Assembly (NCBI RefSeq): GCF_026017845.1
Contig: NZ_CP100416.1
Location: forward strand, 8,093,857 to 8,157,856
Source of the DNA: Amycolatopsis mediterranei
Lineage (GTDB): Bacteria > Actinomycetota > Actinomycetes > Mycobacteriales > Pseudonocardiaceae
DNA: 64,000 nucleotides
Direction: 5' to 3'
This document shows, piece by piece, positions 8,693 to 16,724 of the stretch. Under the pieces are notes generated by a model, which saw only the letters and a program-made list of their open reading frames with translations, searched no databases and was not told where the DNA came from. Positions within the stretch are counted from its first letter, which is position 1. Every line of letters starts with the position of its first letter. Position numbers and translations under genes: made by a program.

Positions 8693-9353
8693 TCAGACCT
8701 TGCCCGCGACGAACCCGGCCGCGTCATCGGCCTGGTTGCCGTAGCTGAGGTGGGCCAGGATGTTCGTGCCGCCGAACTGGCAGATCGGGTCGCCGAGGGC
8801 GCAGTAGTCCTTGGTGCGGCTCTGGTAGGTGCCGGTCACCGAACGGCCGATCGCGCGGATCGGGTTGCCGAACAGCACGATGGCCGCGATCCGGGGCGCC
8901 AGGTCCGCGGGGGATGGTCGCGACGATCGGGCCGCCGACGATGGCGCCGTCGCTGCTGATCCCGATCGAGTTGTCGACGACGTTGGCGCCCTGGGAGTAG
9001 CCGACGAGGACGAACCGCTGGGACGGGCAGGCCGCGGCCTGCGACCGCACGTGGTTGACCAGGTCGGTGTTGCCGCGCTGCACCGACGCCGGTTCGCCGA
9101 GGTCGGCCGGGTAGTCGACGCGGTAGCCGCTCACCGACCGCGGGCGCAGCCGGTTCTGCACGGCAGAGAAGACCGGGTCGCCGACGATGAGACCCAGCGT
9201 GCCGGGTTCGCCCGTGCCGCGGGCCACCGGGACGTCGATGTCGGAGCACGGCGCGGCCGAAGCGACCGGCGCGGCGGCCACGGTGAGCCCGGCGACGGCG
9301 AAGCCCACCGCGGCGGCGGCGGAAAGCAGGCGTTTCTGGGGGACGCGAATCAT
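8693..9353 (-). pseudogene. Secreted cutinase-family esterase, +1 frameshift
   Basis: ATG at 9353 (GAGGTG upstream) opens a signal peptide (RLLSAAAAVGFAVAGLTVAAAPVASA) and a cutinase domain: PCSDIDVPVARGTGEPG, then VLVGYSQGANVVD with the nucleophile Ser. The frame breaks after IVATIP; the continuation (IVLFGNPIRA... DPICQFGG... AHLSYG) is in another frame ending at 8693. Reading four rather than five G at 8909-8913 restores a normal cutinase, so a one-base homopolymer insertion separates the Ser from the Asp and His of the triad. Mycobacterial relatives (Cut/Culp, Rv3802c) are cell-envelope lipolytic enzymes. A base-calling error in the G run is quite possible. Confidence 0.85.
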
Positions 9354-9529
9354 GGCTGATCACACCTCGTTGTGGGAAAAGGGGTCGGCAAGCGCTTTCC
9401 GTGGGGGCGGAAATACGTGCGTCGCTTGCGGTGATCGCAGCGTCGCAGCGGTTGCCGAACCCGGCAAGAGGCGAATTCCCGGCGCGCCGGGAATTGTTCA
9501 GCCGGTGACAAACAGTCCGGTGTGGACGC

Positions 9530-10267
9530 TCAGGTGGCGCACTGCCCGGCCGGGTACGGGCTGTGACATCCGGGGCCTCGCCCCGGGCCGGGGGCTCCGC
9601 CACCCGGACCCCCCGAAAGATGGTCGAGGCGCTCCAGCAGCGCGGGATCCAGCCCGCGCAGCGCGGCCATCACGAAGCCGGTGGCCAGCTCGCCGGCGGC
9701 GATCGGGTCGAGCCCGGGGGAGTGGGAGACGTGCATCGCGGCCCGCCCTACCAAGCCCACCATCATCTCCCCGAGCAGGTCCGCGCCCGGGCCGACCGGG
9801 CGCCCGTGGGCGAGCAGGTGGTCCCGGACCTGGCCGACCACGTGGGTGGCGATCGAGCCGGCCAGCTCACGGCGCTCGTTCGACATCTCGTCGACGGCCG
9901 AGTCGAACAGCAGCCGGAAGCTCTCGGGGTGGGCGCCGGCGTAGGAGAACATGGCCATCACCGACAGCCGGACCCGCTCCTCCAGGGGGCGCGTGTTCGC
10001 CGTTTCGTACGCGCTGACCACCCAGGCCCGCAGCGCGGCGACCTCGCGCCGGACGGTGGTGCGGAACAGGGCCGCTTTGTCGCCGAAATGCGCGTAGAGG
10101 GTGGGCTTGGTGGAGTCGGCGCGGTCCGCGATCAGCCCCATGGTGGCCTGGGCGTACCCCCGCTCGGCGAACACCGCGCGGGCGGCGTCCAGCAGCTCGT
10201 CGTCGGTGGGGCGGGCGGCCGGGCTGCGGCGAGCGCTGGATCGATCAGGAGGACTCTGCCGGCTCAT
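9530..10267 (-). CDS. TetR-family transcriptional regulator
   Basis: A 245-residue regulator. The N-terminal helix-turn-helix is clear (DDELLDAARAVFAERGYAQATMGLIADRADSTKPTLYAHFGDKAALF, about residues 22-68), followed by an all-helical ligand-binding domain. The last roughly 30 residues (from LSGGPGGGAPGPG) are encoded by the repeat element at 9564-9620 and do not look like TetR sequence; the original end was probably near LLERLDHL. No purine-rich ribosome binding site precedes ATG 10267, so the transcript may be leaderless. It is divergent from the PucR-type gene; the palindrome at 10292-10311 is a likely autoregulatory site. The ligand is unknown. Confidence 0.9.
   Translation of the reverse strand: MSRQSPPDRSSARRSPAARPTDDELLDAARAVFAERGYAQATMGLIADRADSTKPTLYAHFGDKAALFRTTVRREVAALRAWVVSAYETANTRPLEERVRLSVMAMFSYAGAHPESFRLLFDSAVDEMSNERRELAGSIATHVVGQVRDHLLAHGRPVGPGADLLGEMMVGLVGRAAMHVSHSPGLDPIAAGELATGFVMAALRGLDPALLERLDHLSGGPGGGAPGPGRGPGCHSPYPAGQCAT
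9564..9620. repeat. Interspersed GC-rich palindromic element, copy 2, at the TetR 3' end
   Basis: From TGACA through CCGGGGCCTCGCCCCGG and CCGGGGGCTCCGCCACCCGG to ACCCCCCGAAAGA, matching copies at 997-1059 and 10320-10376. It lies inside the 3' end of the minus-strand TetR frame and supplies a Gly/Pro-rich tail. Confidence 0.75.
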
Positions 10268-10291
10268 GGAGGTGTACTGTACGGACTCCTT

Positions 10292-10311
10292 GCTTTACTG
10301 TCCGGTAAAGC
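10292..10311. promoter_or_regulatory. Candidate TetR operator (GCTTTAC-N6-GTAAAGC)
   Basis: Perfect 7-bp arms around TGTCCG, 25 bp upstream of the TetR start and in the divergent gap to the PucR-type gene. The related string ACTGTACGGA nearby (10276-10285) resembles the centre ACTGTCCGGT. Placement fits autoregulation; inference only. Confidence 0.5.
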
Positions 10312-10319
10312 ACGCTCCG

Positions 10320-10376
10320 TGATATCCGGGGCTTCGCCCCGGGCCGGGGGTCCGCCACCCGGACCCCCGAAAGAGT
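10320..10376. repeat. Interspersed GC-rich palindromic element, copy 3, intergenic
   Basis: TGATATCCGGGGCTTCGCCC begins the element, which continues with CCGGGGGTCCGCCACCCGG and ACCCCCGAAAG. It fills most of the space between the divergent TetR and PucR-type genes; compared with the other copies it lacks one C of GGGGGCTCC. Confidence 0.75.
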
Positions 10377-10408
10377 TGCGATCGCCGTCCCCCGGTGGAG
10401 GAACCCTG

Positions 10409-11623
10409 GTGTCCCGCGACAGTGCTCGGCAACCCGTCCCGGCTCCCCGGGACGCCGGCGACGAACTTGTCCGGAGGAAAGAGCTCGCCGCGTTGATGCG
10501 TCCGGCCCTTCCGGCGCTGGTGGACGGAATCGTCCGGGAGGTCCTGCGGGCGGTCCCCATCTACGCCCGGCCGGGCGACGGGACCTACGGCCGCAAGACC
10601 CGGCACGGCGTCGAGTGCGCTGTCGCGCTCTTCGTGGACCTCGTCGAGGATCCGCTGGCCTCGCGCGAGCGGCTGTACGAGACGTGCCGCCGGCTCGGCG
10701 CGGGCGAGGCGCGCGAGGGCCGCACCCTCGACGACCTGCAGGCGGCCTACCGCGTGGGCACCCGGGTCGGCTGGCGCTGGATCATGCGGCTGGGCCGGCG
10801 GCACCGGCTGTCCTCCGCGATCATGGCGCAGCTGGCCGAGATGCTGTTCGGCTACGCCGACGAGCTCGCCCGGATGTCGAGCCGGGGCCACCGCGAAGCG
10901 TGGGCGGAGCTCGAGGGCACCCGGGCGGGCCTGCGCCGGCGGCTGCTGCGGCTGCTGACCGGCCCGGGCACCATCCCCGACGCGGTCCTCGCCGAACTCG
11001 CGGCGGCGGCGGGCTGGCCGGTCCCGCGCGAGGTGGCGGCGGTGGCCGCCGAAACGACGGTGAGCACCTCGTGGGGCTCCGACGTCCTCGCCGACCTCGA
11101 CTCCCCGCAGCCGTACCTGCTGGTGCCCGCCCCGGTGGACGCACGGACCCTGACGCGGCTCGGCACCCGCGTCGCGGTCGGGCCGCCGACGGACCTCGGC
11201 GCGGCGGCGCATTCCCTGCGCTGGGCGCGCACCGCGCTGCGGCTGGTGGCCGACGGCGCGCTCCCGGACACGCCGGTGACCTGGTGCACCGACCACCTGA
11301 CGGACCTGTGGCTGCTGTCGGACTCGCCGCTGGCCGAGCAGGTCGCCCGGCAGGAACTGGCCCCGCTCGGGCAGTTCCCGGAGCGGACGCGCCGCCGGCT
11401 GGGCGAGACCCTGCTGTCCTGGCTGCAGAACGGCGGCAACTCCGAGAAGATCGCGGTCGACCTTTCGGTGCACCCGCAGACGGTCCGCTACCGCGTGCGG
11501 CAGCTCAAGCAGGCCTTCGGGGATCGCCTCGACGACCCCGACGCGCGGTTCGCCATGCAGGCCGCGTTGCGCGCGTCGGGCCTGCGGGTCACCCGGAACG
11601 AGTTCTCCTCTCCCGACGAATAG
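10409..11623 (+). CDS. PucR/CdaR-type transcriptional regulator
   Basis: A 404-residue regulator with an N-terminal helical sensor-like region (about 15-170, ending RRRLLRLLTG), a middle degenerate GGDEF/CdaR-like segment, and a C-terminal PucR-type helix-turn-helix (LLSWLQNGGNSEKIAVDLSV and HPQTVRYRVRQLKQAFGDRLDDPD, about 335-385). GTG 10409 is chosen because GGAGG lies nine bases before it; the open frame extends further upstream only through the repeat element. It stands 78 bp before the first steroid-catabolic gene, so a role in its control is possible, but PucR-type genes are common and its effector is unknown. Confidence 0.87.
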   Translation: MSRDSARQPVPAPRDAGDELVRRKELAALMRPALPALVDGIVREVLRAVPIYARPGDGTYGRKTRHGVECAVALFVDLVEDPLASRERLYETCRRLGAGEAREGRTLDDLQAAYRVGTRVGWRWIMRLGRRHRLSSAIMAQLAEMLFGYADELARMSSRGHREAWAELEGTRAGLRRRLLRLLTGPGTIPDAVLAELAAAAGWPVPREVAAVAAETTVSTSWGSDVLADLDSPQPYLLVPAPVDARTLTRLGTRVAVGPPTDLGAAAHSLRWARTALRLVADGALPDTPVTWCTDHLTDLWLLSDSPLAEQVARQELAPLGQFPERTRRRLGETLLSWLQNGGNSEKIAVDLSVHPQTVRYRVRQLKQAFGDRLDDPDARFAMQAALRASGLRVTRNEFSSPDE

Positions 11624-11661
11624 CAGGCTTCCCGGCTCGGCTCTCCACCTTGTCCCCAGCG

Positions 11662-11673
11662 AGAACATGTTCT
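11662..11673. promoter_or_regulatory. KstR-type operator AGAACATGTTCT
   Basis: A perfect 12-bp palindrome in the context GAGAACATGTTCTAG, 28 bp before the first SDR gene. It fits the mycobacterial KstR consensus TNNAACNNGTTNNA except for the first base. A near copy lies between the two divergent steroid operons at 20916-20927 (both read GAGAACAYGTTCTA). Location and repetition support a steroid-responsive TetR-family repressor site. Confidence 0.75.
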
Positions 11674-11701
11674 AGTTTTGGGGGCGGAAGGTGGTGGGCC
11701 G

Positions 11702-12469
11702 GTGAAGACGGAGCTGGGCCTGGCCGGGACGGTGGTGCTGGTCACCGGGGGCGTCCGCGGCGTGGGCCGGGGGATCGCCGACGTGTTCCTCGCCCACGGG
11801 GCCCGGGTCGTGGTCTGCGCCCGGCGGGAGGCACCCACCGAGGCGGAGTTCGCCGCGTGCGATGTCCGCGACGAGACGCAGGTGGCCGCCTTGGTCGAGG
11901 GGATCGTCGAGCGGCACGGGCGCCTGGACGCGGTGGTGAACAACGCCGGCGGGGCGCCGTTCGTGTCGGCTGCGGAAGCGTCGCCGAGGCTGCACGAGAA
12001 GATCGTGCAGCTGAACCTGCTGGCCCCGCTGCTGGTCGCGCAGCACGCCAACGCGGTGATGCAGCGCCAGGACTCCGGCGGCGCCATCGTGATGATCTCC
12101 AGCGTGAGCGGCACCCGGCCGTCACCCGGAACGGCCGCCTACGGCGCCGCGAAGGCCGGGCTGGACAACCTGACCGCGAGCCTGGCGGTCGAGTGGGCGC
12201 CGAAGGTGCGCGTGAACGCCCTCGACGTCGGGATGGTGCGGACCGAGCAGGCGCACCTGCACTACGGCAGCGAGGCGGCGGTCGAGGCGGTCGGGAAGAC
12301 CGTCCCGCTCGGCCGGCTCGCCGAGCCGGCCGAAGTCGGGCACTGCGCCGCGTTCCTCGCCTCCGGCCTGGCTTCCTACGTTTCCGGCGCGACCCTGCGC
12401 GTGCACGGCGGAGGTGAGGTCCCGGCGTTCCTCGCCGCGGCCGACGTCAACCATCGGGAGGATTCGTGA
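11702..12469 (+). CDS. Short-chain dehydrogenase/reductase (Rv3549c-like), steroid cluster
   Basis: A 255-residue classical SDR: cofactor motif TGGVRGVG near residue 15, NNAG near 80, Ser in ISSVSG and the YxxxK pair in YGAAKAG near 148. GTG 11702 is preferred because GGAAGG lies just upstream. It opens a chain of overlapping genes (its stop overlaps the next GTG by 4 bp). In M. tuberculosis, two SDR genes (Rv3549c, Rv3548c) flank echA20-ipdABC in the KstR2 regulon, and this gene and its neighbour occupy the same place. Exact substrate is unassigned; an NAD(P)-dependent step on a hydrindane CoA intermediate is likely. Confidence 0.88.
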   Translation: MKTELGLAGTVVLVTGGVRGVGRGIADVFLAHGARVVVCARREAPTEAEFAACDVRDETQVAALVEGIVERHGRLDAVVNNAGGAPFVSAAEASPRLHEKIVQLNLLAPLLVAQHANAVMQRQDSGGAIVMISSVSGTRPSPGTAAYGAAKAGLDNLTASLAVEWAPKVRVNALDVGMVRTEQAHLHYGSEAAVEAVGKTVPLGRLAEPAEVGHCAAFLASGLASYVSGATLRVHGGGEVPAFLAAADVNHREDS

Positions 12470-13344
12470 GCGGGTTGTGCCAGGACCGCGTGGTCGTGGT
12501 GACCGGCGCCGGCCGCGGCATCGGACGGGCGCACGCACTGGCGTTCGCGGCCGAGGGCGCGCCGGTGGTGGTGAACGACGTGGACGGGGACGTGGCCGCC
12601 GGGGTCGTCGCCGAGATCGAGGACCTCGGCGGGAAGGCGGTGGCCGACACCTCCGATGTCGCCGACTGGGCCGGGGCCCGCGAGCTGATCGGCACGGCGC
12701 TGGAGAACTTCGGCCGCTTGGACGTGCTGGTGAACAACGCGGGGTTCCTCCGGGACCGGATGCTGGTCAACCTCGGCGAAGACGAGTGGGACGCGGTGGT
12801 GCGGGTGCACCTGAAGGGGCATTTCGCGCCCTTGCGGCACGCTGCGGAACATTGGCGTGCGGAAGCCAAGGCCGGCCGCGTGCCGCAGGCCCGGGTGATC
12901 AACACCAGTTCGGGGGCCGGGTTGCTGGGCAGTGTCGGCCAGGGCAACTACTCGGCGGCGAAGGCGGGGATCGCGGGGCTGACCGTGGTGGCGGCCGCGG
13001 AACTCGCCCGCTACGGCGTCACCGTCAACGCGATCGCGCCGGCCGCGCGGACCCGGATGACCGAGGCGGTGTTCGCGTCGATGGCGCGTCCGGACACCGG
13101 CTTCGACGCGATGGCGCCGGAGAACGTCTCGCCGCTGGTCGTGTGGCTGGGCAGCGCGGAGTCCGGGCACGTCACCGGCCGGGTCTTCGAAGTCGAGGGC
13201 GGCAAGGTCGCCCTGGCGCAGGGCTGGCGGCACGGTCCGGCCGTCTACAAGGGCGAGCGGTGGCACCCGGCGGAACTCGGCGCGGTGGTGCGGGACCTGC
13301 TCGAGCGCGCGCCCGAGCCCGAACCCGTCTACGGAGCGAGCTGA
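12466..13344 (+). CDS. Short-chain dehydrogenase/reductase (Rv3548c-like), steroid cluster
   Basis: A 292-residue SDR with TGAGRGIGRAHA (cofactor), NNAGFLRDRM, Ser in NTSSGAG and YSAAKAG. The form NNAG-FLRDRM plus a long C-terminal tail (WHPAELGAVVRDLLERAPEPEPVYGAS) resembles the 17-beta-hydroxysteroid dehydrogenase type 4 group. GTG start overlaps the previous stop (GTGA) and its own stop overlaps the echA20 start (TGATG), so it is translated as part of the unit. Specific reaction not assigned. Confidence 0.88.
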   Translation: MSGLCQDRVVVVTGAGRGIGRAHALAFAAEGAPVVVNDVDGDVAAGVVAEIEDLGGKAVADTSDVADWAGARELIGTALENFGRLDVLVNNAGFLRDRMLVNLGEDEWDAVVRVHLKGHFAPLRHAAEHWRAEAKAGRVPQARVINTSSGAGLLGSVGQGNYSAAKAGIAGLTVVAAAELARYGVTVNAIAPAARTRMTEAVFASMARPDTGFDAMAPENVSPLVVWLGSAESGHVTGRVFEVEGGKVALAQGWRHGPAVYKGERWHPAELGAVVRDLLERAPEPEPVYGAS

Positions 13345-14084
13345 TGGGGATCCTGACCAAGCGCGACGGCCACGTCGAAGTCGTCACGGTCGACTTCCCG
13401 CCGGTGAACGCGCTGCCCGTGCAGGCCTGGTTCGACCTCGCCGACGCGGTCACGCAGGCGGGCCGGGACCCCGACGTGCACGTCGTGATCCTCCGCGCGG
13501 AAGGCCGGGGGTTCAACGCGGGCGTGGACATCAAGGAGATCCAGCGCAGCGCCGGATACGACGCCCTGGTCGGCGCGAACCGTGGGTGCTACGCGGCTTT
13601 CGGCGCGGTCTACGACTGCGCGGTACCGGTGATCGCGGCGGTGCACGGCTTCTGCCTCGGCGGCGGCATCGGGCTGGTCGGCAACGCCGACGTGATCATC
13701 GCTTCCGAAGACGCCACGTTCGGCGTGCCCGAGGTGGAACGGGGGGCGCTGGGCGCGGCCACGCACTTGGCGCGGCTCGTTCCGCAGCACCTGATGCGCA
13801 CGCTGTACTTCACCGCCCGCAAGATCACCGCCGCCGAGCTGCACACCCACGGTTCGGTCTACCGGGTCGTGCCGCGCGCGGACCTCGACGAGGCGGCCCT
13901 CGAAGTCGCCCGGGACATCGCGAAGAAGGACCCGCGGGTGATCCGGGCGGCGAAAGAGGCCTTGAACGGCATCGACACCCAGCAGGTGCACCGCAGCTAC
14001 CGCTTCGAGCAGGGCTTCACCTTCGAGCTGAACCTGCTCGGCGCGTCCGACGAAGCCCGCGAGGAGTTCTTGAATGGCCGATAA
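13344..14084 (+). CDS. echA20: Crotonase-family ring hydrolase EchA20
   Basis: A 246-residue crotonase superfamily protein. In M. tuberculosis and Rhodococcus EchA20 hydrolytically opens the five-membered (D) ring of the HIP-derived indanone CoA ester to give COCHEA-CoA, the IpdAB substrate. Visible: oxyanion segments (GRGFNAGVDIKEI, HGFCLGGGIGLVGNAD), PEVERGALG, and the C-terminal FEQGFTFELNLLGASDEAREEFLNGR typical of this subgroup. Length matches the 247-residue M. tuberculosis protein. Assignment rests on this similarity plus direct adjacency to ipdA, whose start lies 11 bp inside this gene. Confidence 0.9.
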   Translation: MGILTKRDGHVEVVTVDFPPVNALPVQAWFDLADAVTQAGRDPDVHVVILRAEGRGFNAGVDIKEIQRSAGYDALVGANRGCYAAFGAVYDCAVPVIAAVHGFCLGGGIGLVGNADVIIASEDATFGVPEVERGALGAATHLARLVPQHLMRTLYFTARKITAAELHTHGSVYRVVPRADLDEAALEVARDIAKKDPRVIRAAKEALNGIDTQQVHRSYRFEQGFTFELNLLGASDEAREEFLNGR

Positions 14085-14937
14085 ACGCACGACCGCCGAC
14101 GACGTGGCGGCCGAGCTGAAGGACGGCATGACGATCGGGATCGGCGGCTGGGGTTCCCGGCGCAAGCCGATGGCACTGGTCCGGGCGATCCTGCGCACCC
14201 CGGTCAAGGACCTGACCGTCGTCTCCTACGGCGGCCCGGACGTCGGCCTGCTCTGTGCGGCGGGCAAGGTGAAGCGGGTCGTGTTCGGGTTCGTCACCCT
14301 GGATTCGATCCCGTACGACCCGTGGTTCGGCCGCGCCCGCGAGACCGGCGCGATCGAGGTCACCGAGTACGACGAGGGCATGTTCGGCACGGCGCTGTCG
14401 GCGGCGATGCAGCGGTTGCCGTTCCTGCCGACCCGCGCCGGGCTCGGCTCCGAAGTCATGCGCGCCAACCCGCACCTGCGCACCGTGCGCTCGCCGTACG
14501 ACGACGGCGAGGAACTCGTCGCGGTGCCGGCGCAGCACCTGGACGTGGCGCTGGTGCACCTCAACCGCGCGGACGCCCGCGGCAACGCCCAGTACCTCGG
14601 GCCCGACCCGTACTTCGACGAGTTGTTCGGCCTGGCCGCGGAAAGATGTTTCGTGTCGGTCGAAAAAGTCGTCGAGACGGCCGAGCTGACCGCGGGTGGG
14701 CCGGTGCAGTCGCTGCTGCTCACCCGTGGTGCCGTCGACGGCGTCGTGGAGGCACCACGCGGCGCGCACTTCACCACGGCGGTGCCGGACTACGGGCGGG
14801 ACGAGCGGTTCCAGCGGCACTACGCCGCCTGCGCCAAGGACCTGGACGCGTGGCCCGGCTTCGTGGATCGGTTCCTCTCCGGTGACGACCGGCAGTACCT
14901 GTCCGAAGTGGACAAGTTCGAGGCGGAGGCGGCATGA
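14074..14937 (+). CDS. ipdA: COCHEA-CoA hydrolase, alpha subunit IpdA
   Basis: A 287-residue subunit of the class I CoA-transferase fold. IpdAB has been shown to hydrolyse the remaining six-membered ring of the steroid nucleus (COCHEA-CoA) rather than transfer CoA. Visible: GMTIGIGGWGSRRKPM near the N-terminus, VTLDSIPYDPWFGRAR, and EVTEYDEGMF at about 95-104, the segment holding the catalytic Glu of IpdA. ATG is shared with the next gene's overlap style (ipdB ATGA at the end). Preceded by echA20 and followed by ipdB and ipdC exactly as in M. tuberculosis Rv3550-Rv3553. Confidence 0.94.
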   Translation: MADKRTTADDVAAELKDGMTIGIGGWGSRRKPMALVRAILRTPVKDLTVVSYGGPDVGLLCAAGKVKRVVFGFVTLDSIPYDPWFGRARETGAIEVTEYDEGMFGTALSAAMQRLPFLPTRAGLGSEVMRANPHLRTVRSPYDDGEELVAVPAQHLDVALVHLNRADARGNAQYLGPDPYFDELFGLAAERCFVSVEKVVETAELTAGGPVQSLLLTRGAVDGVVEAPRGAHFTTAVPDYGRDERFQRHYAACAKDLDAWPGFVDRFLSGDDRQYLSEVDKFEAEAA

Positions 14938-15665
14938 GCGCGACCCGGGCCGAAATCGCCGTGGTGGCGGTGGCCGAGCTGTTCCGCGGCGACGGCGAGA
15001 TCGTGGCCAGCCCGATGGGCCTGATCCCGCAGCTGGGCGCGAAGCTCGCGCGGCTGACGTTCGAGCCGGACCTGCTGATGTCCGACGGCGAGGCCTACCT
15101 GATGACGACCGACGGGGTCGTCGAGGGCTGGCAGCCGTTCCGCAAGATGCTGGACACGATCGTCCCGCACGGGCGACGGCACGTCGTGATGGGGGCCAAC
15201 CAGATCGACCGGTACGGCAACCAGAACATCTCCGCCATCGGCGACCACGCCCGGCCGAAGAAGCAGCTCCTGGGTGTCCGGGGCGCCCCGGGCAACACCC
15301 TCAACCACCGGACGAGCTACTGGGTGCCCCGGCATTCCAGCCGCGTGTTCGTGGATGCGGTCGACGTCGTTTCGGGGGTCGGATACGACAACGCGGCCAA
15401 GGCGGGCCCGTCGGCGCAGAAGTACCACGACGTCCACCGGGTCGTCTCGAACCTGGGTGTGTTCGACTTCGGCGGCCCGGACCACGCCATGCGGGCGGTG
15501 TCGCTGCACCCCGGCGTCACCCGTGACGAGGTCACCGCCGCGACCGCCTTCGCGGTCGATCTGTCCACAGTGGAGAAGAGCCGGGAACCCACCGCGGAGG
15601 AGCTGCGGCTGATCCGCGAGGTCCTGGACCCGAAGAGCCTGCGGGACAAGGAAGTTCCGGCGTGA
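14934..15665 (+). CDS. ipdB: COCHEA-CoA hydrolase, beta subunit IpdB
   Basis: A 243-residue partner of IpdA, also CoA-transferase fold. Motifs include ASPMGLIPQLGAKLARLTFEPDL, MGANQIDRYGNQNISAIGDH, and RVFVDAVDVVSGVGYDN. Start overlaps the ipdA stop by 4 bp (ATGA) and its stop overlaps the ipdC GTG by 4 bp, consistent with equimolar synthesis of the heterodimeric enzyme. Cytosolic; acts after EchA20 in the catabolism of the last two steroid rings. Confidence 0.94.
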   Translation: MSATRAEIAVVAVAELFRGDGEIVASPMGLIPQLGAKLARLTFEPDLLMSDGEAYLMTTDGVVEGWQPFRKMLDTIVPHGRRHVVMGANQIDRYGNQNISAIGDHARPKKQLLGVRGAPGNTLNHRTSYWVPRHSSRVFVDAVDVVSGVGYDNAAKAGPSAQKYHDVHRVVSNLGVFDFGGPDHAMRAVSLHPGVTRDEVTAATAFAVDLSTVEKSREPTAEELRLIREVLDPKSLRDKEVPA

Positions 15666-16717
15666 AGACGGCCCTGACCCGGCTGGTGGGGGTCGAGCAC
15701 CCGGTCGTGCAGACCGGGATGGGCTGGGTCGCCGGGCCGCGGCTGGTCTCGGCCACCGCGGAAGCCGGGGCCCTCGGCATCCTCGCGTCCGCCACGATGA
15801 CGTTCGCCGAGCTGGAAGCGGCCGTCGCCGAAGTCAAGAAGCGGACGGAGAAGCCGTTCGGCGTGAACCTCCGCGCCGACTCGGCCGACGCCGGCGCGCG
15901 CATCGACCTGCTGATCCGCGAAGGCGTGAAGGTCGCGTCGTTCGCGCTCGCCCCGCGGAAGGAGATGATCGCGAAACTGCGGGACCACGGGATCGTCGTC
16001 ATCCCGTCGGTCGGCGCCGCGCGGCACGCCGAGAAGGTCGCCGCCTGGGGCGCCGACGCCGTCATCGTCCAGGGCGGCGAAGGCGGCGGGCACACCGGGG
16101 GCGTGGCCACCACCCTGCTGCTGCCTTCGGTTCTGGACACCGTCGACATCCCGGTCGTCGCCGCCGGCGGCTTCTTCGACGGCCGCGGGCTCGCCGCCGC
16201 GCTGGCCTACGGCGCGGCCGGCGTCGCGATGGGCACCCGGTTCCTGCTGAGCAAGGAGAGCACGGTCCCCGACGAAGTCAAGCGCCTCTACCTCGAGCAG
16301 GGGCTCACCGGGACGGTCGTCACCAAGCGTGTCGACGGCCTCCCGCACCGCGTGCTGCGCACCGATCTCGTCGAGAAGCTCGAACGCACCGGCCGGATCC
16401 GCGGCCTGGCGCAAGCCGCCCGCAACGCGCTGCGGTTCCGGAATATCACCGGACTGTCCCCGGTTGCCATGGTCAAAGAAGGCTTCGCGATGAAGCACGG
16501 CAACGATCTGACGTGGAGCCAGCTGGTCATGGCGGCCAACACCCCGATGCTGCTGCGGGCGGGGCTGGTCGAAGGCCGGACGGACGCGGGAGTGCTAGCG
16601 TCGGGACAGGTGGTGGGCATGCTCCACGACCTGCCCACGGTGGCGCAAATCGTCGACGGCGCAGTGGCCGAGGCAGGTGAGATCCTGCGGCGGCTCGGCC
16701 GGCAAACGGGAGGATGA
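15662..16717 (+). CDS. ipdC: IpdC, FMN-dependent reductase of the nitronate monooxygenase family
   Basis: A 351-residue TIM-barrel flavoprotein. Visible: VVQTGMGWVAGPRLVSATAE near the N-terminus, the phosphate-binding GGEGGGHTG (about 140) and AAGGFFDGRGLAAALAYGAAGVAMGTRFL (about 165-195). In M. tuberculosis and R. jostii, ipdC mutants accumulate 5-OH HIC-CoA, and IpdF, IpdC and EchA20 together turn it into COCHEA-CoA. It follows ipdB with a GTGA overlap and precedes fgd by 7 bp. NMO relatives with other substrates exist, but the position is decisive. Confidence 0.9.
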   Translation: MKTALTRLVGVEHPVVQTGMGWVAGPRLVSATAEAGALGILASATMTFAELEAAVAEVKKRTEKPFGVNLRADSADAGARIDLLIREGVKVASFALAPRKEMIAKLRDHGIVVIPSVGAARHAEKVAAWGADAVIVQGGEGGGHTGGVATTLLLPSVLDTVDIPVVAAGGFFDGRGLAAALAYGAAGVAMGTRFLLSKESTVPDEVKRLYLEQGLTGTVVTKRVDGLPHRVLRTDLVEKLERTGRIRGLAQAARNALRFRNITGLSPVAMVKEGFAMKHGNDLTWSQLVMAANTPMLLRAGLVEGRTDAGVLASGQVVGMLHDLPTVAQIVDGAVAEAGEILRRLGRQTGG

Positions 16718-16724
16718 GACAGCG

